Origin: Bacteroidota bacterium
GTDB lineage: Bacteria > Bacteroidota > Bacteroidia > Flavobacteriales > Flavobacteriaceae
DNA length: 64,000 nt
Assembly (NCBI GenBank): GCA_029557895.1
Contig: JAKQHT010000016.1
Span: forward strand, 1 to 64,000
Direction of reading: 5' to 3'
The position numbers and the translations under genes were made by a program. Position 1 is the stretch's first letter. Each line of letters starts with the position of its first letter. Below the pieces are notes generated by a model. The model made no database searches. It saw only the letters and a list, made by a program, of their open reading frames with translations, and was not told the origin of the DNA. This document shows positions 26,073 to 35,312 of the stretch, piece by piece.

Positions 26073-27746
26073 TCAGGTGTATTTTCTTTTTCGGATATAG
26101 CCATATCCCAGGCCGAACAAGCCCAGAATGGCCAAGGGCAATGCGATGTTGACGGACTGCCATAGTGTTCGTTGGTCTGTTGTTTTTTGTCGGTCCATAT
26201 ATGGAATGACAATTTCCTTGCTGCGAATGTTTATAAGTCCGTCGTCGTTGAGCAGATAATTGACTGCATTTTCGAGAAATTCCTTGTTGCCAAAGCTTCG
26301 CCCGGTCCAACGGTCAAAACCGAGTTCTTGGGGTTGGTTCTGTACCACGTCGTTGCGAATCACATCGCCGTCTGATACAACGATCATTTTGGTGGGTGTG
26401 CTAACCTGCTTGTCATTTTCAATTTGAAACGGTTTGATGCGGTTGTTGTACACCGATGTAAATGTCCCTTCGAGTAGTACTGCCAATGGTTGTGGGCCTT
26501 TGGTATAGGTTTCTAGATCGGGTTCTTGGGTAACAATGTCCAGACTGATTTGGCTTGGGACACCTTCTAATTTGGTAAGATCGGAACTTTTCAAAAGGAT
26601 TTTTTTGGATATACCGTTTTTCAGTGTATCGATTTGGCTTGCAAAATCAAATTTTACCATATTCAAATTGCTTGTGATTGGGTGTTCTGGATTGGTTCCT
26701 GCCAATGGTGAATAAGGCCATCGAAGCGGTTGGAATTGTGCCTCGCTCCCTTCACCCAATGCGAGCCAAATGGGGGCAGAGTACAGGTCGTTCACGATGT
26801 TGGGGTTGATGCGCAGGCCATACTTGAAGAAAAAATCGGTGAGATTCAAATCCCGCATTACCGCAACAGCGCTTCCCTTTTCGTTTTTCAGGCTGTCTGT
26901 GTCCATCACGACAGATTCGGTCAGCCAAAGACTTTTGCCGCCGTTCATGGTGTATTGGTCAAGCACATATTTTTCGTTTTCTGTAAAGGTCTCTGTGGGC
27001 TTTGCTGCAATGACCAGATCGTAATCTTTGAGCCTGTCGAGTGTCCTTACGGGATTTGAAGAAACACTATCCAATGTAAAAGGGGCAATGAAATAGTGTT
27101 CTTTGATGGTTTTCAAAAAATCGGCAATGTAAATGTCGGATAGTTCGCCATTGCCCTTGAGTATGGCGATTTTTTTCTCTTTAGGAACAACCAATTTTTT
27201 AAATCCTTCTGCAAAAGCATATTCAAGGTTTTGGACAGAACTGCTGATGGTCTCGTCCGTTGTGGCCCCAATGATGTTTTTTATGAGCGGGATTTTTACC
27301 GTTTGTTCTTGATAGCTCGCAAGTGCCCAAGGAAAAATAAGCGCTTTTGAGGTCTTTCCGCTACCGCTCACTGTGAGTTGGCGTGGTTCCAAACCTCGAT
27401 TTACGAGTTGGCTGATATTGGCGTCCCTTGTTTTTTCATCTTCAATTGGGTCGATGAAACTGAATTTGATTTGTGGGTTGTGCAAAGCAAACTCTTCGAG
27501 GAGTTGTCGGGTTTCGTCGCGCAAGCGCCTGTATTCTGATGGAAAATCGCCTTCAAGGAACACATCGACGATCAACGGCGAATCGATATTTTCCACAATA
27601 CCTAATGCCGATTCAGAAAGTGTATAGCGTTTGTCCTGTGTCAGGTCAAACCGTTTATAGAAATGGCTCCCCAAGATATTAACCAGCACGAGCAAAGTTA
27701 AAAGCAGGACCGTTTTTTTTAGGGTTTGTTTATTTTTCAGCATCAT
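26073..27746 (-). CDS. gldG: Gliding-motility ABC transporter auxiliary protein GldG
   Basis: 557 aa. One N-terminal membrane helix (TVLLLTLLVLVNILGSHFY), a large extracytoplasmic domain of the ABC-transport-auxiliary type (DLTQDKRYTLSESALGIVENI, then DSPLIVDVFLEGDFPSEYRRL), and a second helix near the C-terminus (SVNIALPLAILGLFGLGYGYI) followed by basic residues. With GldA (ATPase, not in this window) and GldF it forms an ABC transporter linked to gliding in Flavobacterium johnsoniae. Here gldF, a 167-aa gene and gldG form one leftward operon with overlapping ends: gldG starts inside the last codons of the 167-aa gene (27730-27746). Confidence 0.92.
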   Translation of the reverse strand: MMLKNKQTLKKTVLLLTLLVLVNILGSHFYKRFDLTQDKRYTLSESALGIVENIDSPLIVDVFLEGDFPSEYRRLRDETRQLLEEFALHNPQIKFSFIDPIEDEKTRDANISQLVNRGLEPRQLTVSGSGKTSKALIFPWALASYQEQTVKIPLIKNIIGATTDETISSSVQNLEYAFAEGFKKLVVPKEKKIAILKGNGELSDIYIADFLKTIKEHYFIAPFTLDSVSSNPVRTLDRLKDYDLVIAAKPTETFTENEKYVLDQYTMNGGKSLWLTESVVMDTDSLKNEKGSAVAVMRDLNLTDFFFKYGLRINPNIVNDLYSAPIWLALGEGSEAQFQPLRWPYSPLAGTNPEHPITSNLNMVKFDFASQIDTLKNGISKKILLKSSDLTKLEGVPSQISLDIVTQEPDLETYTKGPQPLAVLLEGTFTSVYNNRIKPFQIENDKQVSTPTKMIVVSDGDVIRNDVVQNQPQELGFDRWTGRSFGNKEFLENAVNYLLNDDGLINIRSKEIVIPYMDRQKTTDQRTLWQSVNIALPLAILGLFGLGYGYIRKRKYT

Positions 27747-28233
27747 TCTCTGGTTCTAAAATAGGTGCTTGGTACAGTTGCACATCGACGACCTTGTTGT
27801 TCCTGAACGTGATGCACATATTCTCCTTTTGGTCGTTGAGTGCGCCGGGTTCGATACCCAAACCATAGTTCCACATGTTTGGATCCTTTCCGTGGATAGT
27901 GTCATTCCAGCTCAACCATTCGTACGGGCCGAGCAACAGGGTTACATCGTCTTTTGTTCGCCCTATGAGTTCTTTTGTGGCCACCAGATCGTCGCTCATC
28001 TCATAGCGAAGAGCGGGACTGCTCTTCCAGTTTTCCGAATCAAAATATTTTTCGTGGTGGTAGCTGCTGAAAATGTTTACCATTGGGTAAAAACCATAAA
28101 AATAGACCAAAGGCGTGACAACGATGCTGATGGTAAAGGTCAGCCATTTTCGTCTGTCGATTGTGTTTACAAAAAGGAACACGAGCACAAATACGATGAT
28201 GAGGAAGATGATAAGTGTTGCCGATGGAATCAT
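27730..28233 (-). CDS. Small membrane protein with BamE-like (SmpA/OmlA) fold between gldF and gldG
   Basis: 167 aa. Two membrane segments come first (ATLIIFLIIVFVLVFLFVNT and WLTFTISIVVTPLVYFYGFY), then a soluble domain with ELIGRTKDDVTLLLGPYEW, the turn-rich pattern of BamE/SmpA-like domains, and a beta-rich end (NMCITFRNNKVVDVQLYQ). There is no lipobox. No product name is known to me. It starts 11 bp after gldF and overlaps gldG by 17 bp, so it is made together with the transporter and may be an accessory factor. Fold call is by pattern; function unknown. Confidence 0.65.
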   Translation of the reverse strand: MIPSATLIIFLIIVFVLVFLFVNTIDRRKWLTFTISIVVTPLVYFYGFYPMVNIFSSYHHEKYFDSENWKSSPALRYEMSDDLVATKELIGRTKDDVTLLLGPYEWLSWNDTIHGKDPNMWNYGLGIEPGALNDQKENMCITFRNNKVVDVQLYQAPILEPENDAEK

Positions 28234-28243
28234 TTTTTTTTCA

Positions 28244-28966
28244 TTAGTGCTTTTGTATTTTCAACTTTGCCAAAACAATAAAAAACAGGGTCACGCTCAA
28301 AAAATATAGGACATCCCTGGTATCGATGACACCTCGCCCCATACTCTTAAAATGGGCTTCCATCCCGAGCTTTTCCAAATATACCAAATCTCCAAAAATA
28401 TTGTAATTGGACAATCCCTCGAATCCGAAATAAAAGAAAAAGCACAGAAATACCGCAATGATGAATGCTACGATCTGATTGTCAGAAAGTGTGGAAGCAA
28501 AAATCCCGATGGCCGCATAGGCCGATGCAAGGAACAACAGTCCGAAATAGGATCCCAGTGTGCTGCCCATATCGAGGTTGCCTTCGGTAGCGCCAAGCTT
28601 GTAAACGCTCAAAACATAAAGTAATGTCGGCAACAAGGCCATCAGTACGAGCAAAAAAGCCCCCAAAAACTTCCCAAGCACTATTTGAAAGTTTGTAACG
28701 GGTTTTGTAAGTAATAGTTCAAGGGTGCCGAGCCTTTTTTCTTCAGCGAAGCTCCGCATTGTTACTGCAGGTACTAGGAAAATCAAGATCCATGGCGCAA
28801 GCTGAAAAAACGCTGATAGATCGGCAAAACCATTGTCGAGAATGTTTAAATCGCCTTTGAAAACCCATAAGAAAAGACCATTTGACAGCAGGAACACGGT
28901 AATCACCAAATACCCTACAGGCGAGGCAAAAAACGAATTGATTTCTTTTTTGAGGATGGCAATCAT
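28244..28966 (-). CDS. gldF: Gliding-motility ABC transporter permease GldF
   Basis: 240 aa with six membrane helices (PVGYLVITVFLLSNGLFLWVF; LAPWILIFLVPAVTMRSFAEE; FLGAFLLVLMALLPTLLYVL; YFGLLFLASAYAAIGIFAS; IVAFIIAVFLCFFFYFGF; VLYFLSVTLFFIVLAKL). The MRSFAEEKRLGTLELLLTKP motif is the cytoplasmic coupling loop of ABC-2 type permeases. It is the first gene of the gld unit. The partner ATPase GldA is not seen in the window. ATG at 28966. Confidence 0.92.
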   Translation of the reverse strand: MIAILKKEINSFFASPVGYLVITVFLLSNGLFLWVFKGDLNILDNGFADLSAFFQLAPWILIFLVPAVTMRSFAEEKRLGTLELLLTKPVTNFQIVLGKFLGAFLLVLMALLPTLLYVLSVYKLGATEGNLDMGSTLGSYFGLLFLASAYAAIGIFASTLSDNQIVAFIIAVFLCFFFYFGFEGLSNYNIFGDLVYLEKLGMEAHFKSMGRGVIDTRDVLYFLSVTLFFIVLAKLKIQKH

Positions 28967-28996
28967 TTGATAGACAGCAGCTTTTATGTTAAATTT

Positions 28997-29293
28997 CTAT
29001 GGAAGACGGTGCACCGTATCAACGCTCCATGCTTCTGGCTTATTGTTGAACAAAATTTTTGTTTTTGCCCATACAGACTTGAAAAGGTCGGACTGGCGAT
29101 AACGTTCCAGGTCGGTTTCGGTATTCCAATGGCTATAAGTGAAAAATACATTTTGTTGTGTTGTGTCCCTGTACAGTTCCAAATGGGTACAGCCTTCAAA
29201 ATTCCGGATATGCTGTTTGTTGGAATCAAAATTAGCAAGAAACGACCCAACTTTTGATGGTTCAAAACTCATTTTTACAATTCTTACTAACAT
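28997..29293 (-). CDS. ABM-domain (antibiotic biosynthesis monooxygenase-like) small protein
   Basis: 98 aa, single ferredoxin-like ABM domain: MLVRIVKMSFEPSKVGSFL, HIRNFEGCTHLELYRD, FFTYSHWNTETDLERYRQS and FKSVWAKTKILF follow the usual strand-helix pattern. Members are heme-degrading or quinone-modifying monooxygenases, or proteins with no known substrate. It lies between gldF (30 bp downstream) and the SAM hydrolase gene (25 bp upstream), so it may be co-transcribed. No heme-uptake gene is present, so the reaction is open. Confidence 0.8.
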   Translation of the reverse strand: MLVRIVKMSFEPSKVGSFLANFDSNKQHIRNFEGCTHLELYRDTTQQNVFFTYSHWNTETDLERYRQSDLFKSVWAKTKILFNNKPEAWSVDTVHRLP

Positions 29294-29317
29294 ATCTTTA
29301 TAATTTGAAACTTTAAT

Positions 29318-30148
29318 TCAGACAAAATTCACGCTGATGGTATCCCGCAATTGCAGCCCGAGTAGTTTTGAAGCGCTTCCCACCGTAGCGTTGTCGCTTT
29401 TATAAACGGCAATCTCAAGATGTCCTGATGTGTTAAAAATGGCCATTTTTTTGCCTTCGACGTTTCTTGAGGCTTCGGGGACATCAAAATCCACTATGTC
29501 GCTGTATTTGCTCAAAACCCTGTCAAATTTGTAACTGCGTGCTTGAACTTCATAAGAACGTCCTTTCTGTACGGATTCAAAAAATTTCTTCCGTATGTTG
29601 GACACAACATTTCCATAGTTGTCCACGTAAATGACGCTTCCGATAATCTGGTTCTGCTCGTCGTTTACAAACGGCAGCATGCTCTTTGTGGGCTTCAGGC
29701 TATCAATTGCCTTGCCGATAACTTCCAGTGTGCCGCCGCGTGCCAAGTGGCATGCCACTTTCACAAAAGTGTCCAATGTAGTGGTTTCCGGCAATGAGCT
29801 GCCATGGATGTTGATCTCGACCATTTTTTCCGGAGCGATTTCTTCCGTCATTATGCTGATAATGCCATTGTCGGCACAAACGAAATAATGCCCGTCGAGC
29901 TTAACGGCAATGTGTCGGTTTTCTGGATGTAGCTCCCCATCGATACCGATGATGTGTACGGTGCCTTTTGGAAAACTCATGTACGAATTTTGGACGATGT
30001 AAGCTGCTTCAGGAATGTTGAACGGTGAAACGGAATGTGAAATATCAACAATCTTGAAATCTTCGGACTCACTGTAGATCGCACCTTTTACGGCGCCTGC
30101 AAAATGGTCCTTTTCCCCGAAATCAGTGGTCAATGTGATAATTGCCAT
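29318..30148 (-). CDS. S-adenosyl-L-methionine hydrolase (DUF62, SAM hydroxide adenosyltransferase)
   Basis: 276 aa. It starts MAIITLTTDFGEKDHFAGAVKGAI, then VDISHSVSPFNIPEAAYI, GTVHIIGIDGELHP, FVCADNGIIS and VDNYGNVVSN: the DUF62 signature shared with fluorinase and chlorinase. Solitary bacterial members hydrolyse SAM to adenosine and methionine. The halide-binding loop of fluorinases (about 20 extra residues) appears absent, which favours hydrolase over halogenase. It acts in the cytoplasm. Upstream is divergent phoH. Confidence 0.88.
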   Translation of the reverse strand: MAIITLTTDFGEKDHFAGAVKGAIYSESEDFKIVDISHSVSPFNIPEAAYIVQNSYMSFPKGTVHIIGIDGELHPENRHIAVKLDGHYFVCADNGIISIMTEEIAPEKMVEINIHGSSLPETTTLDTFVKVACHLARGGTLEVIGKAIDSLKPTKSMLPFVNDEQNQIIGSVIYVDNYGNVVSNIRKKFFESVQKGRSYEVQARSYKFDRVLSKYSDIVDFDVPEASRNVEGKKMAIFNTSGHLEIAVYKSDNATVGSASKLLGLQLRDTISVNFV

Positions 30149-30359
30149 AAAAATTAGAGCGCTTTTTTTTAGAATTTAATACTGATGGCCATACAGGGTT
30201 GATTGTTGAAAACTATTTCAATTTTAAAAAGAAACAGGTGTCCGGAGTACAATTTTTTCCGTTAGATTTGTAAGGGTTGCAACAAAAAATAGAAGCTATT
30301 GTACCAACGTCACAAAGCTAATAAAACAAACCAGATTATATCAAATAAATTGAACGCTT

Positions 30360-31313
30360 TTGAACGAAATAGTAATTGAACTCGAAGAAATTACCCCCAA
30401 AGATTTTTTTGGTGAGCAAAATGCCAACATTGAACTGCTAAAAAAATACTTTCCAAAGTTAAAAATCGTCGCCCGCGGCAACAAAATAATGGCCTATGGC
30501 GACGAGGATTTGTTGGAGGAATTTGACCGCCGGGTGGAGATGCTCACGGAGCATTTCGGTAAATACAACAAGATTGACGAAAACATGATAGAGCGCGTGC
30601 TCACAAGCCAAAGCAGGGACGATTACAGTACCGGTGTCCAGAGTGACGAGATCATTCTGCACGGTGTTGGCGGCAAGATTATCAAGGCTCAGACCCATAA
30701 CCAACGCCGCCTGGTAGAGAGTATCCGTAAGAACGATATGGTCTTTGCCATTGGGCCGGCAGGAACAGGAAAGACCTATACCGGCGTGGCTTTGGCCGTC
30801 AAGGCGTTGAAGAACAAAGAGGTGAAGCGTATTATTTTGACCCGTCCTGCCGTCGAGGCAGGCGAAAACCTTGGTTTTTTGCCCGGTGACCTCAAAGAAA
30901 AGCTCGACCCGTACATGCAACCTTTGTACGATGCGCTTCGGGATATGATACCGCCAGAAAAACTGCTAACGTTAATTGAAAACGGTACCATTCAGATTGC
31001 GCCACTGGCATTCATGCGTGGCCGTACTTTGGACAACGCCTTTGTGATTTTGGACGAGGGGCAGAACACGACCCACAACCAGATGAAAATGTTTCTGACA
31101 CGTATGGGAAAGAATGCTAAATTCCTTTTGACCGGTGATCCCGGCCAGGTAGATTTGCCCCGTCGCACCCTGTCTGGCCTCAAAGAAGCTTTGCTCATCC
31201 TAAAGAACGTGGAAGGTGTCGGTATTGTCATGTTGGACGAAAAAGATGTGATAAGGCACAGGCTCGTCAAGAAAATCATCGAAGCTTACAAAGGCATTGA
31301 AAACAGAGAATAA
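30360..31313 (+). CDS. PhoH-family ATPase
   Basis: 317 aa starting from TTG 30360 (read as Met: MNEIVIELEEITPKDFFGEQ); no ATG occurs in frame until residue 44 (MAYGDEDLLEEF), which would cut off the conserved N-terminal domain, so the TTG is taken. Walker A GPAGTGKT is at about 132-139, Walker B FVILDEGQNTTHNQMK follows, and LLTGDPGQVDLPRR is the sensor. PhoH proteins are RNA-related ATPases linked to 16S rRNA maturation or RNA degradation. A TAGATTTG promoter element lies at 30263. purC follows after 15 bp, so the two are probably co-transcribed. Confidence 0.93.
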   Translation: MNEIVIELEEITPKDFFGEQNANIELLKKYFPKLKIVARGNKIMAYGDEDLLEEFDRRVEMLTEHFGKYNKIDENMIERVLTSQSRDDYSTGVQSDEIILHGVGGKIIKAQTHNQRRLVESIRKNDMVFAIGPAGTGKTYTGVALAVKALKNKEVKRIILTRPAVEAGENLGFLPGDLKEKLDPYMQPLYDALRDMIPPEKLLTLIENGTIQIAPLAFMRGRTLDNAFVILDEGQNTTHNQMKMFLTRMGKNAKFLLTGDPGQVDLPRRTLSGLKEALLILKNVEGVGIVMLDEKDVIRHRLVKKIIEAYKGIENRE

Positions 31314-31328
31314 TTATTTAGACCACAA

Positions 31329-32297
31329 GTGACATCAAATTCCAATAATACCATAACGAGCACTAATTTCAGCTTCCCTAACCAAAAAAGTGTTTATAAA
31401 GGAAAGGTGCGTGAAGTTTACAATATCAATGATAATTTGTTGGTAATGATTGCCACCGACCGATTGAGCGCATTCGATGTGGTTATGCCCAAAGGGATAC
31501 CGTACAAAGGGCAGATTTTGAATCAGATAGCGACCAAATTCATGCTTCAGACTGAAGATTTGGTGCCCAACTGGCTCATAGCTACGCCCGATCCCAATGT
31601 TGCTGTTGGGCATTTGTGCAAGCCTTTTAAGGTGGAAATGGTCATTCGGGGCTACCTTTCAGGTCACGCCGCTAGAGAGTATAAAGCCGGAAAACGGATG
31701 CTTTGTGGTGTGGAAATGCCCAATGGGATGAAGGAAAACGACAAGTTCCCCCAACCAATCATTACACCCGCAACAAAAGCTGAAATGGGCAGCCACGATG
31801 AGGACATATCCAAAGATGATATTTTAAAACGGCAAATCATTAATGAGAAAGATTATGCGGTTTTGGAAGATTATACAAGAAAATTGTTCCAAAGAGGAAC
31901 CGAAATTGCAGCCGAAAGGGGACTTATTTTAGTAGATACCAAATATGAATTTGGAAAGACCAAGGACGGAAAAATTGTCCTGATTGATGAAATACACACG
32001 CCGGATTCTTCACGGTATTTTTATGCCAATGGCTATCAGGAACGTCAGGATAGAGGTGAGGCACAAAAACAATTATCCAAAGAATTTGTCCGTCAATGGT
32101 TGATGGCCAATGGTTTTCATGGATTGCCGGGACAAAAAGTGCCCGAAATGAGCGACGCATACATAGAAACCGTGAGTGAGCGCTATATTGAACTGTACGA
32201 AAAAATTATGGGCGAATCCTTTGTGAGGGCAGACGTGAGCAATATCCACAAGCGGATTGAGGGGAATATCCTGGATTTTTTGAAGCAAAGAGGTTAG
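31329..32297 (+). CDS. purC: Phosphoribosylaminoimidazole-succinocarboxamide synthase
   Basis: 322 aa from GTG 31329 ([16 protein letters not shown]). The body has [48 protein letters not shown] [15 protein letters not shown], and [14 protein letters not shown], the SAICAR synthase ATP-grasp-like motifs. It joins aspartate to CAIR in purine synthesis. Length and C-terminal extension match the longer (eukaryote-like) PurC of Bacteroidota. It sits 15 bp after phoH, and its stop overlaps by 4 bp the stop of the convergent acyltransferase gene. Confidence 0.95.
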   Translation: MTSNSNNTITSTNFSFPNQKSVYKGKVREVYNINDNLLVMIATDRLSAFDVVMPKGIPYKGQILNQIATKFMLQTEDLVPNWLIATPDPNVAVGHLCKPFKVEMVIRGYLSGHAAREYKAGKRMLCGVEMPNGMKENDKFPQPIITPATKAEMGSHDEDISKDDILKRQIINEKDYAVLEDYTRKLFQRGTEIAAERGLILVDTKYEFGKTKDGKIVLIDEIHTPDSSRYFYANGYQERQDRGEAQKQLSKEFVRQWLMANGFHGLPGQKVPEMSDAYIETVSERYIELYEKIMGESFVRADVSNIHKRIEGNILDFLKQRG

Positions 32298-33427
32298 TTT
32301 GTTTTCTTGATACCATCAAATACAACGCCCAATTTTCTGGTCGCATAATTCCATGCCCTTTGCAGTTGGCCGTAGATGAACACATTGGTTTTGCCCAGGT
32401 TCAATACGATAAAACATACCACAACGATGAACAAGAGCGCTCCAAAAACCGCTTCCCATGGTTCGAGTGACTTGTACCAAAAATGCTTTAGGCCAATGCC
32501 GGTAAAGCTTCCGTAGATTATGATAAAATGGACCACATAGATGTTGAGTGTTTTTTCGCCGATTTTTGTGACAATTGATTGTTTCATGAACCTTTCGAGC
32601 ATGTAAAAAAAACCAAAATAGATAAAAACATTCCCAAGCCTCAAAAACAAATAATTATAATTTGCTGATCTTTCAAATAATTCGATACCAGTTATATAAT
32701 ATAATTTATGTAAAGCATAAGTAGAATAATATAGCAATAGTAGTCCAATCGCAAAAAATGATATAACAGCGTTTCTCTTGAACCGTTTTGTTTGTGGGCT
32801 TCTAAAAAAGATAGTGGCCAACAACCCGCCAAAACATACATATCCAAACCATGGCAGCATAGTGAATACAGAACCATTGGCTTTGGAAATATAATTGACC
32901 AAAACCAAAGGCACGTTATCCAAACGAAGGCCTCGATACAATGGTTCTGTAACAAAAATGATGCAACCCAAGAGCAGTAACACTACAGATAGGACTCGGC
33001 TGTTCTTTAGACATGCATGGTAAATGCCGATAAGCAACAAAAGGGACAGCCCGATGCATTGAAGCACATCAATGACCAAAAAGTAGGTGTCAAAACGACC
33101 TTTAAACCATGAAAAGAAAGGAATCCTCAAAAGATAACCGATCAAAATAAGCATCAATCCCCTGGAAATGCCTTTGCGAATCCTTATGCTGTCATCACCT
33201 TTTTGGTAGGCTTTCAATAACAGATATAGGAATACCAGTCCGGAAATGGTAAAGAACACCGGGGCCGTAATGCCTCTGAAATAGGACCAAATGGTGTATG
33301 CCGGGTATGCATCATCACGGTATATGGGATTAAGGAGCGTGTCAACAAAATGTCCTTGCAGCATCATCAGGATAGCAAACGCCCTGACAGCATCCAGAAA
33401 GTATAATCGTGTAGATTTTGATTCCAA
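32294..33427 (-). CDS. Heparan-alpha-glucosaminide N-acetyltransferase-like membrane protein (DUF1624)
   Basis: 377 aa, starting from TTG 33427 ([19 protein letters not shown]); no ATG lies nearer than MMLQGHF at residue 21. About nine to ten membrane helices. The N-terminal [20 protein letters not shown] with a conserved His, and [21 protein letters not shown], are the DUF1624/HGSNAT signature, related to acyltransferase-3 proteins that move acetyl groups across membranes. Substrate unknown. The gene is monocistronic and convergent with purC. Confidence 0.82.
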   Translation of the reverse strand: MESKSTRLYFLDAVRAFAILMMLQGHFVDTLLNPIYRDDAYPAYTIWSYFRGITAPVFFTISGLVFLYLLLKAYQKGDDSIRIRKGISRGLMLILIGYLLRIPFFSWFKGRFDTYFLVIDVLQCIGLSLLLLIGIYHACLKNSRVLSVVLLLLGCIIFVTEPLYRGLRLDNVPLVLVNYISKANGSVFTMLPWFGYVCFGGLLATIFFRSPQTKRFKRNAVISFFAIGLLLLYYSTYALHKLYYITGIELFERSANYNYLFLRLGNVFIYFGFFYMLERFMKQSIVTKIGEKTLNIYVVHFIIIYGSFTGIGLKHFWYKSLEPWEAVFGALLFIVVVCFIVLNLGKTNVFIYGQLQRAWNYATRKLGVVFDGIKKTN

Positions 33428-33748
33428 TCGCAGTGCTTATTAATGTAAAGATAATGTTAAAAACTAAAATTAATGATTTTTATATGCATTAGACACATTT
33501 TAATTAACAATCAAAAAATTTCTACTGGAAAAACAATATATTTAGAATCTGATGAAAATGACTTTGACGCACGACAAAGAACTTTATTTCAGCAAGATAA
33601 AGGTATTGTGTTGTGCTTTTGTTTTATGAATTAAAACTTTATATGAACAATGTTGAATTGCACGTTGACAAATAATTAAACAGACGATTATATTCATGTT
33701 GCCAAGACAATCGACTTTTGTTTAACTTGAATTTTAAAATTTCATTTA
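33428..33748. other. Intergenic region between divergent genes
   Basis: About 320 bp, very AT-rich. It must hold promoters for the acyltransferase (leftward) and the symporter (rightward), but no TTG...TAnnTTTG pair with good spacing was found. No gene, RNA or repeat seen. Confidence 0.5.
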
Positions 33749-35128
33749 ATGGATACTCTTGATCTCATTTTGGAGCAATTTGCAAGCTATGCCTGGGGGT
33801 TGCCATTGATAGTGTTGCTGATAGGTGGTGGTGTTTATCTCACGATACTTTCGAGGTTTTTGCCGTTCCGTTACATTGTGCATGCAGTACGCGTGTTACG
33901 GGGCAAGTATAGCAATCCGCATGATCCTGGTGAAATTAACCATTTTCAGGCTTTGATGACCGCTTTGTCCTCAACGGTTGGAATGGGCAATATTGCGGGT
34001 GTCGCGGTGGCAATCCATATTGGTGGGCCGGGTGCAATGTTTTGGATGTGGGTAAGCGGTATTGTTGGTATGACTACCAAATTTTTTACCTGTACTCTTG
34101 CTGTGATGTATAGGGGTAGGGACAGTGAGGGGAATGTGCAGGGCGGGCCTATGTATTTCATTATGGAAGGTTTGGGGAAACGCTGGAAACCTTTGGCCAT
34201 ATTTTTCAGTATTGCCGGTATGGTTGGTGCATTGCCGGTATTTAACGTCAACCAACTCAAGCAGTCCATCGACTTTATATTGTTAGAGCCTAATGGCGTC
34301 GCTGTAGATACCACAAGCAGTTTTATAATTGGTATTTTGTTGGTGGCAATAACCTCTGTGGTCATTTTTGGCGGATTGAAGCGCATCAGCCAGACGTCGG
34401 AAAAGTTGGTGCCATTTATGGTCGTACTGTATTTTATGGCGGTTGTGTTTATTTTGGGTGTTTATATAGATGAGCTGCCTAAATATTTGGTTCTGATGTT
34501 TACCGATGCTTTTGAAGGTGCATTTTTTAAAGGCGACTCGTTTTTGGGTGGTGTTTTGGGCGGTTTGATATTATTGGGTGTGCGTCGTGGTGCTTTTAGT
34601 AATGAAGCGGGGATAGGTACGGCGCCGATGGCCCATGGCGCTTCCAGAACGGGTGAGCCTGTTCGCGAAGGTCTTGTGGCCATGTTGGGCCCGGCGATTG
34701 ATACTTTGGTGGTTTGTACCCTGACGGCTTTGGCCATTTTGGTTACGGGTGTTTGGCAAACCAGCGATGCTAACGGTGTTAGCCTTACAGCAACGGCTTT
34801 TCGCAGTGCAATGCCCGATTATGGAAACTATATATTGCTGATATGCATAGCGACATTTAGCATATCATCGCTTTTTACGTATTCGTATTACGGGACCAAA
34901 TGCATGTCATTTCTGTTTGGAGCGCACAACAAGCATTATTACAACTATTTCTATATTGCCAGTATTCTTATGGGGGCGATGACGCCTTTGAGCATGATGC
35001 TCAATCTGATAGATGGGGTTTTTGCTTTGATGGCCATCCCGACAATGACGGCAACGCTGATATTGGCCCCTAAAGTGGTCATCGAGGCCAAACGGTATTT
35101 TAAGGCTATCGGCGAGCGTTGGAGTTAG
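33749..35128 (+). CDS. Alanine/glycine:cation symporter family (AGCS) transporter
   Basis: 459 aa, about 10-11 membrane helices. It has VPFRYIVHAV-like LPFRYIVHAVRVLRGKY, ALMTALSSTVGMGNIAGVAVAIHIGGPGA, GGPMYFIMEGLG, RRGAFSNEAGIGTAPMAHG and the C-terminal TYSYYGTKCMSFLFG, all hallmarks of the AGCS sodium:alanine/glycine symporters. It takes up small neutral amino acids with Na+. Length is normal. It stands alone; after it comes a repeat element and the convergent carboxyltransferase gene. Confidence 0.93.
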   Translation: MDTLDLILEQFASYAWGLPLIVLLIGGGVYLTILSRFLPFRYIVHAVRVLRGKYSNPHDPGEINHFQALMTALSSTVGMGNIAGVAVAIHIGGPGAMFWMWVSGIVGMTTKFFTCTLAVMYRGRDSEGNVQGGPMYFIMEGLGKRWKPLAIFFSIAGMVGALPVFNVNQLKQSIDFILLEPNGVAVDTTSSFIIGILLVAITSVVIFGGLKRISQTSEKLVPFMVVLYFMAVVFILGVYIDELPKYLVLMFTDAFEGAFFKGDSFLGGVLGGLILLGVRRGAFSNEAGIGTAPMAHGASRTGEPVREGLVAMLGPAIDTLVVCTLTALAILVTGVWQTSDANGVSLTATAFRSAMPDYGNYILLICIATFSISSLFTYSYYGTKCMSFLFGAHNKHYYNYFYIASILMGAMTPLSMMLNLIDGVFALMAIPTMTATLILAPKVVIEAKRYFKAIGERWS

Positions 35129-35145
35129 AAGAATACGGTTTTGAC

Positions 35146-35164
35146 GGGTGTTTGGCAAACGCCC
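35146..35164 (+). terminator. Hairpin after the AGCS gene
   Basis: GGGTGTTT GGC AAACGCCC, an 8-pair stem 17 bp past the stop codon. No T-run follows, so it may stabilise the 3' end rather than terminate. Confidence 0.4.
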
Positions 35165-35170
35165 ATAATG

Positions 35171-35303
35171 TGAACGGGCAGGATGCGTGAGGGATAGCAG
35201 CGGAAAGCCCACAGCAAAGTGCAACGGAGCGAGGACTTGTAGCGGATAGCCCGACCCGAGCCAAGGGGGTAGATAGGAAAAGGGTCACGCCCAAAAAAAT
35301 AAT
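35171..35303. repeat. Interspersed-repeat-like intergenic element
   Basis: On the minus strand it opens TTTGGGCGTGACCC and ends CCGCTGCTATCCCTCACGC, with GGGCTATCCGCTACAAG and GTGGGCTTTCCGCTGC inside. From memory this resembles a repeat scattered in Flavobacterium intergenic regions; no second copy exists in this window to prove it. It is much richer in GC than its surroundings and lies directly after the carboxyltransferase stop. Confidence 0.5.
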
Positions 35304-35312
35304 CTTATAGAT

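Noticed and set aside
29318..30148. Fluorinase or chlorinase
   Set aside because: The family is shared, but the extra loop of fluorinases is not seen and there is no biosynthetic cluster; SAM hydrolase is the simpler call.
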